Shown here piece by piece: positions 18,133 through 28,607 of a stretch of DNA of 64,000 nt (position 1 is its first letter; the number at the start of each line of letters is the position of its first letter). The position numbers and the translations under genes are program-made. The notes under the pieces are model-generated. The model ran no database searches and was not told the origin of the DNA. It saw nothing but the letters and a program-made list of their open reading frames with translations. Source of the DNA: Jaenimonas drosophilae (Eukaryota > Euglenozoa > Kinetoplastea > Trypanosomatida > Trypanosomatidae); assembly GCA_030849065.1 (NCBI GenBank), contig JASAON010001659.1, positions 186,001 through 250,000 of the forward strand. The letters are read 5' to 3'.

Positions 18133-18476
18133 GGCTTTGATGTTTGTGTGATGATGATCTATGAACAGTAGTTGTGTGGGATTGAACTGCCAATGTGTTC
18201 GTTCCTTGTTGGTTAGGTGATCCACACCTCACAGCGCAAATCTATGTGTGGTGTATGAAGACGTGGGTTAACGTGGTGGATGCCCAGCAACACCGCGTGC
18301 GCTCACCAAGAAATGATGAAGAGAAGAAGAAGGTGTTGCTCACATTCCAGCATTGCGCACCTCATTCCCATCATGGTGCAACAAAGAAATAGAACCAGGT
18401 TCCAAAGCAGTCAAGAGAGAAGTTTCTCTTGTGAGCGGTGTAGGATGAAGACCAACAACACCCCAATCCTCTTCCT
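18133..18476. other. Intergenic region
   Basis: No gene. A minus-strand pyrimidine tract lies at about 18312-18336 (CTTCTTCTTCTCTTC type), the likely splice signal for the beta-barrel gene. Confidence 0.5.
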
Positions 18477-20099
18477 CTACACAACAATGGAGGACATAAA
18501 GGCGATGAACCTGGAAGAGTACTCGGCTGGTGCCACACAAGAGATGCGGTCTGGGTCCGAAAGCAGCCCCTTGAAGGTGTGCTCAAACTGCTTCCTCGTG
18601 TTGTACTCCTGCAGGATGTCAATGATGCCCATGTAGTAGATCTCCTGGCGCAGACCAGGTGCATCGTTGCTGAGCATACCCCCTTCGAACTCTGTGAAGC
18701 AGCGGCCATCCACCTTGAGTTGGGAGCGTTGCGCTGCACCTCTTGCCTCAAAGAGGCCCCGCTGTCGTACGGCAGAGCGGCCAATGTTGACCTCGAAGGA
18801 TGCATCTCGCTCAAACCCGCCACGGTCAATGGTGGGGCACCCCATCAGTGTGGGCTTCATGCTCAGCTCGCCATCCAGTGCCTCGCCATCTTCAGTAGCA
18901 CTTGGGAGTACGTGAATGCCAATCAGCAGGGAGTAGTCCATGATCATGGAACCCTTGAGGAAGTCGCAATCCTTCTTGATCTGATCAATGAGCAACTTCC
19001 TACGCTCTGGACCGACATGCACCGGATTGCGGATGTCAAGATCCTTTTGGGTGACGGTGGCCTGAAGCTTCTCCTTCTTGGAGGCAAAACGTCCAATGGT
19101 GCTTCCCTTCAAGTCGTACTTTTCATGGATGGTGTTGGTGGTGGCGAAGACGTTCTGCATAATGACAACACGGTAGATCTTCGTCCCAACCTCCAAACGA
19201 TGGTGACCAACAAAGTGTGGCAGCAGTGTATATGGATTATCACGTACGTGGTAGTAGTAGCGATGGAGAATCTCGCGAAGGAACTCACTCTCCTTCCGCG
19301 TCATGGTCTTGATGACCCAATCTCGTCCACAGAAGAAGAGTTGAGCCTCAGACTTGCCTGGGGTGATAATGCTATGCCACTTGCTGTTGCTGAGAACGTT
19401 GGAGAACTGCTTGGGGTCGATATCAAGAAACTCACGAATGTGTTGGTAGCACATGGGGGCGTAGTCCACGAAACGGAAGCTCTCCTGGAGCTCCTCATCC
19501 AGCGCCACCACCTCCTCCTCATCTTCGTCGCTCTCCACCACTAGGCCATATTGATTGAAGCTGTAGTTGCCGCCCGCATCGTTCCGGAGAACAAAGCTCC
19601 CCCCGATAGCGGCAGATGCGGATAGCGCCTGCGCATTCTCGTCCGTCATGGGGGCACCACCACCCGCTTGCCGTTGCTGGCCATCTTGCCGTACGCCATA
19701 CGGAGCTCCCCCATCCTCTGCCGGGAAGCTATCGTTCCTCCCCATTGGATAGTTGCGGCGCTGCTTCATCTTGACCTGAGCGCTGGAAAAGCCGCAGAAG
19801 CCTTCATCGCAGCCTCGCGAGGTGGACCGTGCCGCCACGTAGTTTGTTTTGGTCTCAATAGTGAAGTCGCGGCGGAAGTCGAGGTCACGCTGCTTTTCTG
19901 GCTTTGAGATGCTCTCGATGCTCCTCGCAAGGGCATACTTGAGGCAACGGATGATCTTCTCCATCGCCTCATCTACATTGGTACCATCATCGCGTGTGTT
20001 GGGCTTGCCACCTTTTGGCGCGCTGCTGTCCAAGACCTCTTCATCACTATCAACGGTTTCGAGAGCCATGGAGGCAAGAAGCTCACGATTGTAGGGCAT
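18477..20099 (-). CDS. Phosphatidylinositol phosphate kinase (PIPK family)
   Basis: 540 aa from ATG 20097-20099. The catalytic domain spans about residues 205-535: the ATP-site lysine in WVIKTM (K264), KYDLKGS (327-333), the catalytic MDYSLLIGIH (387-396), the DFG-equivalent IID (492-494), and an activation loop before YSSRF (527-531). These are the hallmark motifs of PI4P 5-kinase/PI5P 4-kinase enzymes, which make PI(4,5)P2 at membranes. The N-terminal 200 residues are low-complexity with acidic patches (SDEEVL, ESDEDEEEVV) and lack MORN or FYVE motifs. A Ser/Gly-rich insert of about 80 residues separates MDYSLL from IID, as in many PIPKs. Whether it is type I or type II cannot be settled by eye. 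Confidence 0.92.
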   Translation of the reverse strand: MPYNRELLASMALETVDSDEEVLDSSAPKGGKPNTRDDGTNVDEAMEKIIRCLKYALARSIESISKPEKQRDLDFRRDFTIETKTNYVAARSTSRGCDEGFCGFSSAQVKMKQRRNYPMGRNDSFPAEDGGAPYGVRQDGQQRQAGGGAPMTDENAQALSASAAIGGSFVLRNDAGGNYSFNQYGLVVESDEDEEEVVALDEELQESFRFVDYAPMCYQHIREFLDIDPKQFSNVLSNSKWHSIITPGKSEAQLFFCGRDWVIKTMTRKESEFLREILHRYYYHVRDNPYTLLPHFVGHHRLEVGTKIYRVVIMQNVFATTNTIHEKYDLKGSTIGRFASKKEKLQATVTQKDLDIRNPVHVGPERRKLLIDQIKKDCDFLKGSMIMDYSLLIGIHVLPSATEDGEALDGELSMKPTLMGCPTIDRGGFERDASFEVNIGRSAVRQRGLFEARGAAQRSQLKVDGRCFTEFEGGMLSNDAPGLRQEIYYMGIIDILQEYNTRKQFEHTFKGLLSDPDRISCVAPAEYSSRFIAFMSSIVV

Positions 20100-20398
20100 C
20101 ACTCCTCCTCATCGATGTCCACCACACAGCAATGCCCAAAACGCAACAAGAGTTGGAGTGTGACGGGGAAATGTCTTGTGTCGCGAGCCTAGCCCAAACC
20201 TACCCAAGCTACCACAAAAGGAAAAAAAAAACGTGAAGGGAAAAAGAAGTAGGAGTTGTGTTGCGAAGAGCGTCTCAACCAAGTGAGGTAGATGCATTCG
20301 GCACGCTAATGACCACTTGTAGGACAGACAGGTTAATCGTAGATACTTAATGGTTGAACCGTCCAGGCATGGACGTCGAGGAGCCCACACAGCAAAGC

Positions 20399-22486
20399 CT
20401 AGGAAGCCTTGCGGGCACGCTTGCGGTTGCTCTGCCCCGTGCCGTACACCTTCCTCAGGGCGATGGCCTCCTCTGGCAGAGCCATTGGCGGCTCCACCGG
20501 CGCAGCAGCGGGAGCTGCCGCGTCTGACTTGGCGGGAATCGGCTCATCAGCCTCATCTTCTTCTTTGTGGCTCGTTGGAGGTGGAGCGGCAGTGGTGGGG
20601 CGTGCTTCTGTCGTTGTCTTCTTTGTCGCGGCAGCCTGACGTAGAGAAGCCACCACCAATGAGCCCGGCATTTGCACTCGGATAGAAGGAGTGGCGGCGA
20701 TGATGTTCGACAGACGCTGCATCGCTCCAAACCACGTGGAGGGCTTCTGCGCTCCGAGTGGCGCCAACTTTTCCGTTAAGGGAAGTGGAGGATGAGCAGG
20801 AATCTCGATCGAAGGAAGTGTTCCGGTGCGTGGGCGATGAATGGACGTGCGTCGAAGAAGCGAGCCTACAGAGGAGGAGGCCCCTTCTGTTGCTGCCTGG
20901 CCGTCTGCCAATGAGGCGGCCTCCATTGCCGCCTCTCCTGCCGCTTCCTTCACAAGGTCTACAAGCTCCGCCACCTTCGTCCGAACGACTGCGCTGACTG
21001 GTGCGCAACACTTGAGTACATCCCGCGCCGACGTTGGTAGCTTAGAGGCAATGGACAGCACCGAAGACAAGTGCAGGATGGCGGTTGGTGAATCGTCCGC
21101 CTCACGTGCGGCAGCATCCCGCCAATTGAAGATGGCCCGAGCAACAGCCTCCTGCGAGGGGTTAAGCCCAGCCAAGCTACGGCCCATGGCCAGCTTGTAG
21201 GTCTCTTGGGGGTCCAAAGTGGGCTTCGCGTACACGTCGAGAGACAATCGCTGGCTCTCTGCGTACACATGCACCAGCAAGTTGCCAACGCTTGCTCGTC
21301 CTTCGCTATTGAGGAGGAGTGCCTTGAGACGGTCGTAGACGTAGAGGAGGTAGTGGGTGTCCTCACGTGCGTAGTGGGCCATCTCTGCTGGGATAGGTCG
21401 AACACGCCAATCCGCGGTTTGATACTGCTTCTGCAACTTCACCTGACAAAAGTGGTCCACCGCAAAGGCGAGGCTGTACGGCATGTGCAGGGCCTGCAAG
21501 GCCACGGCGGTATCGAAGAAGTTTATGAGATACAGGCCAAAGTCCTTCTGAAGCCATCGAATATCCTCTCGCGCACCGTGGAGCACCTTGAGGGTCTTTG
21601 GGTTCAGAAAGACAGGTGCGAGGAGATGCATGTCGTCTCGGATTTTGAGGCAGTCAATGATGTAGTCTGCGCTTCGGGAGCTGATCTGCATGAGGCAAGT
21701 GAAGCCCTGGTAGGAGTAGAAGTCGTGGTGCTCCAAATCCACGGCAATTTCCGACACCTGAAGCAGCTCTTGCACTGCTCGCTCAAGCCCTTCACGGTCA
21801 TCAATGAAGGAGAAGGGAGACTGTGCCAGCGGGGCGTAGGGCGTCTCATTGGGCAGCATCTGCTCCGCCGGAACCTGAAACACGCGGATATCCTTCTCAA
21901 ATGGATGGACCCCAGCCTTGCCCGTGTGGCGTACTCCACGCGCGTCGTGGTAGTGAGGAATGAACGGCTTTGCTGAGTTGTCCACGGGAGCAGAGAAGGT
22001 CAGTTGCGGTCGCATAACACGAGCCAGTCGAAGAGCATCACGTCCTCCACTTCGGCTATCAGGAAGAGCTTGCCCAGAGTCTCCGAGGGCACTTCCAAAG
22101 GACACTGAAAGCTGCTCCTCAGCGTTCATGCGCTGCCCACGCACCTCATCGAGAACCGTATCAACATGCTCCAGAAGTGAGTCCAGAGCTTCCATCGCAG
22201 CAGATCGCTGCTCTTCCGTAAGGAGTGGGGCACCGGTTTTGTTGTCTGATTCTTCAGAAGTCAGCGTGAGCCGGCGACGCTTCGGAAGTAAGCGGCAGCA
22301 GTTGCCCATGAGCTGGATAAGTTGGCCACTTTCCTCACGAACGTGTTTGCGGAACTCTGGAAAGGCCAAGTTGTAACTGTAGTCCTCGTCGGGAATAGAT
22401 CCTGCGAGCTTACTGTAGCTGAGCACATCGCTGAACACTCGACTGACGACGGACTTCGTCTGAGGCAGTGAGTCAGGAGGTGCCAT
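20399..22486 (-). CDS. RRP6: Exosome-associated 3'-5' exoribonuclease RRP6 (EXOSC10)
   Basis: 695 aa. The domain order is that of RRP6/PM-Scl100: an N-terminal PMC2NT-like region (about residues 15-110), a DEDD-Y exonuclease domain (225-400) and an HRDC domain (about 425-500), then a long basic Ala/Thr-rich tail ending RKRARKAS. The catalytic residues are visible: D250 and E252 in IAVDLEHHD, D308 in HGAREDIRWL, and Y372 and D376 in YAREDTHYLL. The HRDC part begins LNPSQEAVARAIFNWRD. RRP6 trims rRNA, snoRNA and aberrant transcripts with the nuclear exosome. The basic tail matches the lasso/nuclear-localisation region of relatives. Confidence 0.95.
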   Translation of the reverse strand: MAPPDSLPQTKSVVSRVFSDVLSYSKLAGSIPDEDYSYNLAFPEFRKHVREESGQLIQLMGNCCRLLPKRRRLTLTSEESDNKTGAPLLTEEQRSAAMEALDSLLEHVDTVLDEVRGQRMNAEEQLSVSFGSALGDSGQALPDSRSGGRDALRLARVMRPQLTFSAPVDNSAKPFIPHYHDARGVRHTGKAGVHPFEKDIRVFQVPAEQMLPNETPYAPLAQSPFSFIDDREGLERAVQELLQVSEIAVDLEHHDFYSYQGFTCLMQISSRSADYIIDCLKIRDDMHLLAPVFLNPKTLKVLHGAREDIRWLQKDFGLYLINFFDTAVALQALHMPYSLAFAVDHFCQVKLQKQYQTADWRVRPIPAEMAHYAREDTHYLLYVYDRLKALLLNSEGRASVGNLLVHVYAESQRLSLDVYAKPTLDPQETYKLAMGRSLAGLNPSQEAVARAIFNWRDAAAREADDSPTAILHLSSVLSIASKLPTSARDVLKCCAPVSAVVRTKVAELVDLVKEAAGEAAMEAASLADGQAATEGASSSVGSLLRRTSIHRPRTGTLPSIEIPAHPPLPLTEKLAPLGAQKPSTWFGAMQRLSNIIAATPSIRVQMPGSLVVASLRQAAATKKTTTEARPTTAAPPPTSHKEEDEADEPIPAKSDAAAPAAAPVEPPMALPEEAIALRKVYGTGQSNRKRARKAS

Positions 22487-22653
22487 GGTGAAGCTACTAA
22501 TCGTAGTGTATATGCTATTCGATCAAAAAGAAGGAGAGAAGTGAGAGTATGTACGTCAAGCAACGGTTCAGTACTTTAAGCAGTGATACATCCATGGTGG
22601 TGGCAACGGAAGTGTATGTGTGTGTGTGCGTGCGTAGGATGCGATGAACCCAA

Positions 22654-23607
22654 TCATGGACCTTCCTTCTCAAGTTTCTCCATCAACGGCATTGGCGGTG
22701 GCTTCATCTGGATGGTGCAGTACGTGTATAAGAATCCGCCCACGAGTGATATGACGATTCCTACATAGCCAATAAAGTCAGGAAACTGGCTGAACACCAC
22801 CATGCCCAAGAAGGTCAGCGGAACTTTGTTGAGTGAACCCACCACACTCAATGTTGTGGGTGAGGTCATCTTCATGCACCAAAACACCGCAAAGGTCATG
22901 CAAGACCCAATCTCAATGGCCAGGATAAAGGCATTCCACGCACCCCATGAGGCCACAGTCAGCGCCGAGAAAAAAGACTGTAGCTCGCCGGCTGCTCCCA
23001 CCAGAAGAAATGGCAAGGAGAGGCAGTTGCTGTAAAAGACGGGCCCATAGCGGCCAATCTGCTCTCCAAACACATCCTGCAAACGCTTGATGTATAGCGT
23101 GTAGCCCACTGTTGTGAAGATGTTGGCAAAGGTCCAGATGATGCCCCACACGGTGACCCATGGATCTCCCTTGGCACCAAGGTAGCTACCAAAGATCATC
23201 AACCCAAAGGAGAAGTACATCCCACGAGAAACTGGCTTCTTGTAAAGGTATGCATCTCCCATGGCGGTAACAATGACGGCCAAGTTCTTGATGATGGTCT
23301 GGGCCGAGACGGACATGGTGTTGAGGCTCTTCATGGAGGTGTAGAGCATACCCACGAAGAGCACTGTGAGGGGTAGCCAACGTCGAGCAATGTGGATGGA
23401 GATTGGGTATGACACCGCCCCTTTTGCTCTCGCGAGAGAGACGAGCAACGTTGCCCCAAGGTTTTGCGACAGAATCAGGGAGCACGGGTAGGGTAGGGAG
23501 TACGTATTCATCAGCATCTTGTTCAGAATGATGAGCGCTACCCCGAACACCATGTACAGAGCTATAGAAACCGACGCATCACGAACATCTCTAATAGACT
23601 GAGTCAT
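22654..23607 (-). CDS. Nucleotide-sugar transporter (GDP-mannose transporter LPG2/Vrg4-like), copy 1
   Basis: 317 aa from ATG 23605-23607 (the earlier in-frame start is TTG). About ten hydrophobic segments cover the whole chain, as in drug/metabolite-type Golgi nucleotide-sugar transporters. FALxNLN-like features are replaced by IIKNLAV, and the signature GSLNKVPL (residues about 262-269) corresponds to the GALNK motif that binds GDP-mannose in Vrg4 and LPG2. It should move GDP-mannose or a related GDP-sugar from cytosol into the Golgi in exchange for GMP. It lies directly upstream (lower coordinates) of a close paralogue with which it shares long identical DNA blocks. The C-terminus KPPPMPLMEKLEKEGP is cytosolic. 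Confidence 0.85.
   Translation of the reverse strand: MTQSIRDVRDASVSIALYMVFGVALIILNKMLMNTYSLPYPCSLILSQNLGATLLVSLARAKGAVSYPISIHIARRWLPLTVLFVGMLYTSMKSLNTMSVSAQTIIKNLAVIVTAMGDAYLYKKPVSRGMYFSFGLMIFGSYLGAKGDPWVTVWGIIWTFANIFTTVGYTLYIKRLQDVFGEQIGRYGPVFYSNCLSLPFLLVGAAGELQSFFSALTVASWGAWNAFILAIEIGSCMTFAVFWCMKMTSPTTLSVVGSLNKVPLTFLGMVVFSQFPDFIGYVGIVISLVGGFLYTYCTIQMKPPPMPLMEKLEKEGP
23036..23265. repeat. Gene-conversion block in transporter copy 1 (identical to 24236-24465)
   Basis: 230 consecutive bases are identical to the paralogue at an exact 1200-base offset, whereas the flanks differ every few bases. A second shared block covers about 23304-23390 against 24504-24590 with a single mismatch in most of its length. 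Confidence 0.9.
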
Positions 23608-23838
23608 CAATCTTCTGGCACCGAATAGCAACTAGTCGTGTTTGGCGCGTGGATGAAGTAGTAAGTCAATTTGCCTGTATTAAAAGAAGAAAGAAACAAA
23701 GAAAGTGAAGTGATAGGGCGTGGAGATACGCTCGATTCGAGCTTTAGACGCGTCATTCCTTCCCCAGAGCTAAAGTTGGAGTGCCGAAGAATTCATATTA
23801 CCTCCAGCAACGCAAGCACCGATCCACATGTTGCATCG

Positions 23839-24819
23839 CTACGCGTTGTCCTTCAGTTGGTCAAGTCGGCTGTTGCGCGCACGGGCCAGCGCTGCCTTCT
23901 GCTGAGCCTGCAGGTTGTAGTACGTGTACACAAAGCCACCCCCAAGAGCCACTGCCACACCAATGTAGCCAATGAAGTCAGGAAACTGGCTGAACACCAC
24001 CATGCCCAAGAAGGTCAGTGGAACTTTGTTGAGTGAACCCACCACACTGAAGGTCGTGGGTGAGGTCATCTTCATGCACCAAAATACCGCAAAGGTCATG
24101 CAAGAGCCCACAGCAATGACAACCAAAAAGAAAAACCATGCGCCAAACGTGGCACCTGAGAGTGCACGGGTGAAGCCGGACACTTCACCAGAGGCACCGA
24201 TGAGAAGAAATGGCAAGGAGAGGAAGTTGCTGTAGAAGACGGGCCCATAGCGGCCAATCTGCTCTCCAAACACATCCTGCAAACGCTTGATGTATAGCGT
24301 GTAGCCCACTGTTGTGAAGATGTTGGCAAAGGTCCAGATGATGCCCCACACGGTGACCCATGGATCTCCCTTGGCACCAAGGTAGCTACCAAAGATCATC
24401 AACCCAAAGGAGAAGTACATCCCACGAGAAACTGGCTTCTTGTAAAGGTATGCATCTCCCATGGCAGTGCCAATGACAGCAAGATTCTTAATGATTGTTT
24501 GAACAGACACGGACATGGTGTTGAGGCTCTTCATGGAGGTGTAGAGCATACCCACGAAGAGCACCGTGAGGGGTAGCCAACGTCGAGCAACCTCCATGGA
24601 GAAGGGAAATGTGAGAAAGCCCATTTGCCGAGCTCCTGTGACGAGCACAACCGATCCGGCGTTCTGCGCCAACAACAGGCAGTTTGGGTAGGGCAATCCG
24701 TAAATGTTCATGAGAACCTTGTTGAGGAGAATCATGGAGATGCTGCACATGCTGTACACCAAAATGGAAATTGGAACTTCAACGGCATGAAGGGCCCGAG
24801 AACGAGAGGCCGGCGCCAT
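23839..24819 (-). CDS. Nucleotide-sugar transporter (LPG2/Vrg4-like), copy 2
   Basis: 326 aa, ATG 24817-24819. It has the same topology and the same GSLNKVPL motif as its neighbour 230 bases away. The two proteins are nearly identical from RRWLPLTVLF through GPVFYSN and around the C-terminal SQFPDFIGY, but differ at the N-terminus, in the loop after FLL(V/I)GA, and at the C-terminus (here a basic ARARNSRLDQLKDNA tail). This mosaic shows a tandem duplication followed by partial gene conversion. The different ends may give different localisation or specificity. Transport substrate inferred from the motif: a GDP-sugar. Confidence 0.85.
   Translation of the reverse strand: MAPASRSRALHAVEVPISILVYSMCSISMILLNKVLMNIYGLPYPNCLLLAQNAGSVVLVTGARQMGFLTFPFSMEVARRWLPLTVLFVGMLYTSMKSLNTMSVSVQTIIKNLAVIGTAMGDAYLYKKPVSRGMYFSFGLMIFGSYLGAKGDPWVTVWGIIWTFANIFTTVGYTLYIKRLQDVFGEQIGRYGPVFYSNFLSLPFLLIGASGEVSGFTRALSGATFGAWFFFLVVIAVGSCMTFAVFWCMKMTSPTTFSVVGSLNKVPLTFLGMVVFSQFPDFIGYIGVAVALGGGFVYTYYNLQAQQKAALARARNSRLDQLKDNA
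24236..24465. repeat. Gene-conversion block in transporter copy 2 (identical to 23036-23265)
   Basis: Partner of the block in copy 1. Third-codon positions are also identical, so protein-level selection alone does not explain it. Confidence 0.9.
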
Positions 24820-25926
24820 CCTTGGTGGCTAAATTTGGCTGTGACTGTGTGGAGGGGAGAGAAGGGATGCCACACTGGTGAGCTGAACGCCACAGGAAAC
24901 AAAAAGGATGAAAAAGAGAAATAAAAAAGTTGGATACACATGCTAGTTCCATGAAATGCACATACACAGGAGAGAGATCAGCTCTCTGTAGCCATGATAG
25001 GAGGATATCTGTGGCATTTTCTTCTTTTTCTTCTCTTCTGTTCATCTTTGATATGGAGATGCTCGCGCAACAAGTATTGGAATGGAATTGTTAGCAAAAA
25101 GCGGAAGCAGTTTAGCGGCGGGGATGAACAACATGTGAATGGGTGTGCACGATGTCAATGATGTCGTAGCTCGACTTATGCTTGACCGCAGCAAAGACAT
25201 GGACAGATAAAAGAAAGCACGGCAAGCTCGAGAGGGGGGACGCGGAAACATGACATGAAGTAGAGACGTTGGGGGGGATCCTCGGCTATGTGGTGTGAGC
25301 AAGGACGTCCACGAATGTAAAGAAGAAGCGCTACGACACAGGGAGCAGGACAACGAACTGACCAACCGAATATCTCTCTCCCTCATACCACCATGGCACC
25401 CACCGCATCCAACCCTCACACCCTCTGATTAATTCATCACGATTAGGCGCAGCCGCCGATTTGGAGATGAACAAAACAAGATCAATCCACTAAGTGCAGG
25501 CCCACTACTACCCCGGTTCCTACACCGTCTTCAGTTGCTGCCACCACCACCCCTCGAAGAAGTTAGCTGAGTTGCTGAAATCGGAGTGAGTGGGGGTGTG
25601 GGGGGCCTGATGAACAAGCCGAGAACAGAACAGGATCACCCATCCATCGATCGTGGACAGTCATTGGGTAACTTTGCGTTAAGCACTTCACCCTCCACCT
25701 TCTGGATCTCACTACTCACTCCGTATGGATCTACGTGGGAGGAGAGCATCGACTGTTTTTTTTACCCTCACAACCTCCCCAAAATCGAACATTCTGCTCA
25801 TCAAAAAGAAAAAAGGAAACTCATTGTGAGAAGGAGCACAAGACTACGCTCTATCCCTGGTGGGCAGATGAGGCACTCCCCCTGTGGACGAGTTGTTGGA
25901 CGCCACGTCCACATGCCCATTCTCAT
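24820..25926. other. 1.1 kb intergenic region
   Basis: No gene supported. A purine run on the plus strand at about 24897-24930 (pyrimidine on the minus strand) is a likely acceptor tract for transporter copy 2. TTCTTC-rich plus-strand DNA lies at about 25018-25040. A 125-codon ORF here has no protein-like features. Confidence 0.5.
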
Positions 25927-27171
25927 TCAATCATCACCGACGAGTACCTGCTGAACCTTCTCGAACACGATGAATGTGCACGCACTCGCTGGAAGTGCCT
26001 TGAGGTAGTTTGCCATTAATCCACTAAATAGCGCACACACACCCTTTCGGCGTACAATCTGGGTGAAGCAATCAACCATGCCATTGTACTGCTTCTGCCT
26101 GCCGTTGGACCCTTGCGTTTGCAGCTTCGTGCGTACAACATTCAGTGGGTAGGACACGGTTTGGGCAATCATGGAGGCGAACATCCCCACCCCACCCACC
26201 TCCGCCGTGCTCAGTGATGCGTCATGCCGGCTAAGATGCTTCCACTGCATTCGATACAGAATGAGTGACTGCTGTAGGCTGGAGTAGATACCCATCTCCA
26301 GTCCACGGTAGACGAAGATGCCAACCAAGTTGGGTGCGAAACCCTTGTAAAACTCTTGAATGCCACCCGCACGGTAGGCATCGGTGATGATGTCCCGCAC
26401 CCCGCCACGAATCTCGTTGCTACGCGACACGCACACACGTGTTTTGACCACCTCCATCGGGTAAAGAATACTCTGCGCGCCAATACCGGCAGCGGCACCA
26501 ATGGTGCAATTCACCATCAAACGTGGAATGTGATGAAGAGAAAGGTGATGAAGTGGGGGAGGAAAGAGGGCAGATTCCTCATCCATGAAGCGCCGTCGCG
26601 CTGCCACCCGCTCAGCTGGGGTCAGCTCCTCTACCTCCTCTACAATGCCCGTCAGCGACTCTCGCTGCGCACGTTCGCGCTTCTCCACCTCCAGGCGCTC
26701 CTTCCATCGTGCTGACGCTGCCTTGCTTCTCCGCTGCTCCTCTTCGAGGCCCTCCTCGTAGAGGGAGGAGAAGTATCGGCGAAGTGAAAAGACAATGGCA
26801 AATTCCGGACCCGCCTTGAGGCAGTTGACCATGTTGCCACGCCAAAAAGCACGCCACCCACCATCTGCCCGAATGAGCCGGGCCACGTCCAACAGCTTGG
26901 CATTCTTCCACGACGTCAGATTCTGGTGCTGAGGGGTGGAGGGCACCAAGTGGCCCTCCTGCACAATGGTCTTCACACGATCCAGCGGAGCGGTGAGCGT
27001 TCGGCTAGCGGCGCCAGCCACTCCACCAGAGATGAAGGTGGCCACGGTGCTGTACCAGTCGCGTCGAACATGGAGGTTGGTTGTGGTCTCGTCGTCTTGG
27101 TCGCCACCCGCAGCTGCGGCAGAGACGGCCGCATTACTGGTGGCCGTACTAGTACTAGTGGTGCTGCTCAT
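25927..27171 (-). CDS. Mitochondrial carrier family (SLC25) protein with long matrix insert
   Basis: 414 aa. Three carrier repeats are visible, with signature motifs PLDRVK (62-67), PMEVVK (238-243) and PLNVVR (342-347, Asn in place of the usual acidic residue). Each is followed by a short helix and a second transmembrane segment. Between repeats 1 and 2 there is an unusual charged insert (about residues 140-205, rich in Glu/Arg, coiled-coil-like), making the protein about 110 residues longer than a standard 300-aa carrier. The SRTLTAPLDRVK context resembles ATP-Mg/phosphate (SCaMC) or CoA carriers. It lacks EF-hands. Substrate not determinable; location predicted to be the mitochondrial inner membrane. 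Confidence 0.9.
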   Translation of the reverse strand: MSSTTSTSTATSNAAVSAAAAGGDQDDETTTNLHVRRDWYSTVATFISGGVAGAASRTLTAPLDRVKTIVQEGHLVPSTPQHQNLTSWKNAKLLDVARLIRADGGWRAFWRGNMVNCLKAGPEFAIVFSLRRYFSSLYEEGLEEEQRRSKAASARWKERLEVEKRERAQRESLTGIVEEVEELTPAERVAARRRFMDEESALFPPPLHHLSLHHIPRLMVNCTIGAAAGIGAQSILYPMEVVKTRVCVSRSNEIRGGVRDIITDAYRAGGIQEFYKGFAPNLVGIFVYRGLEMGIYSSLQQSLILYRMQWKHLSRHDASLSTAEVGGVGMFASMIAQTVSYPLNVVRTKLQTQGSNGRQKQYNGMVDCFTQIVRRKGVCALFSGLMANYLKALPASACTFIVFEKVQQVLVGDD

Positions 27172-28607
27172 GGACTACGGATGATGTTGATCTTCCCACG
27201 TACGTCTCTCCCACACGAAGTGCGAATAAGGAAGGATAAAGGCGATTGACCAACTTCAACGCGTCAGCCTCCTTCGCAGAGTAATGATGCTCCGTCTGCT
27301 CCACCACGCCACACAGAGTTGTGAATGTGGAATAGAGGACGGTAGGTCTATGAACAAATGTTAGGTACTTACTGCTCACAATCAGAGGCCACTCGCTCCC
27401 CCGGGGTAGAGACCTCAGGGCAAGAATAGGCGCAACGGATGAACAGGGCTCTAAAAAAAAGCAGCAAACCACGTTGTGTGAGTTGTTTGAAGCAAAACAA
27501 GAAAAAAGTGGAAGGTGGTGGGAGGGGATGTGTCTTGAAGGAAGGTGCAGCCTACATGAATAGATCAAATAAGACTGCTTCCGTTAGGGAGATCAGTCAT
27601 GGCATGAGAGGGGAACTCGGCTTCAAGTTGATAGAGGCATTCGTCCATGCGGCATGTGGATCCTCCCGTTGTTCCCTCATCACATCGTTGCCATCCATTC
27701 AATGGTGGCGCGCAGTGACAGGGGAGGTGCGGGCAAGAACTCGCCAGTAAGGGAGCGAACGAAAGAGATCACCTGGTGCGTTGGCATGCGGTGTCGGGAG
27801 AAAGCAAAAAACAGAGAAGGTAAATGAAGGAGTAAATGATAAAGGGAAAGTTGGAAGTGGAACAGACGTGAACAAGAACAGCACAAAGAACATGAAAGAA
27901 AAAAAGGAGAGCGGAAGAACCACACACGCTTGTGCTTCTACTTCACCTTATTTGGGTCATCAAGTGAGCGCTGCTCCACCCCCATGATCCATCGCCTGCT
28001 ACATTACAGAATGCGGCAGGAATGCTGTTGTTGGGAATGATTTTTTCAGGTCCAAGTCCCTAGTTGAGCGCAATCGTGGTGCCGTATCGGAGATGCAGCA
28101 ATATAGACCAATACCAGGCACATACATGATAGCAAGTTGTCATGCTAGTCCAACGTACACTGAGGTGACCCTGCACGCACAATTTGCATGGGAGGGTGGT
28201 TGGACAGTCACCCACACTATCAAGATGTGGTGCAGGATCAGACGATAGATGCAGAGGGGACGACCTAAGCTTTGGCTGACGGTAAGCTGCTGCTGATTTT
28301 AGTGCTGCCGTACATGACGTGAAAACTACCAACTCAGGGAGGGAGCATCCACCTACGCCCATTACGCGTTTGGTCCGTGACGGCTGCGGATATGGGTCGG
28401 CCACACGGCCTTTTATGCCACACACCGTACCAATTGTGGCAGGCTAGACACTCCTCACACCTCCATCTCCTCTCCACACTCTGGGTGCGCACTTACCCGT
28501 TTCATCTCATTCCTGCCCTCAACACAATCCACCTTGAGTGGCAACAACTTTGAAGTAGAGAGACTGGAGTGCGTGAACGTATCGCTTGCCCGATCATGGT
28601 TTCACCA
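27172..28607. other. 1.4 kb intergenic region
   Basis: No supported gene on either strand. An A-rich purine stretch on the plus strand at about 27815-27910 could be the pyrimidine tract of a minus-strand splice site. A 121-codon ORF at 28060-28425 has no family resemblance and was not called. Confidence 0.5.
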
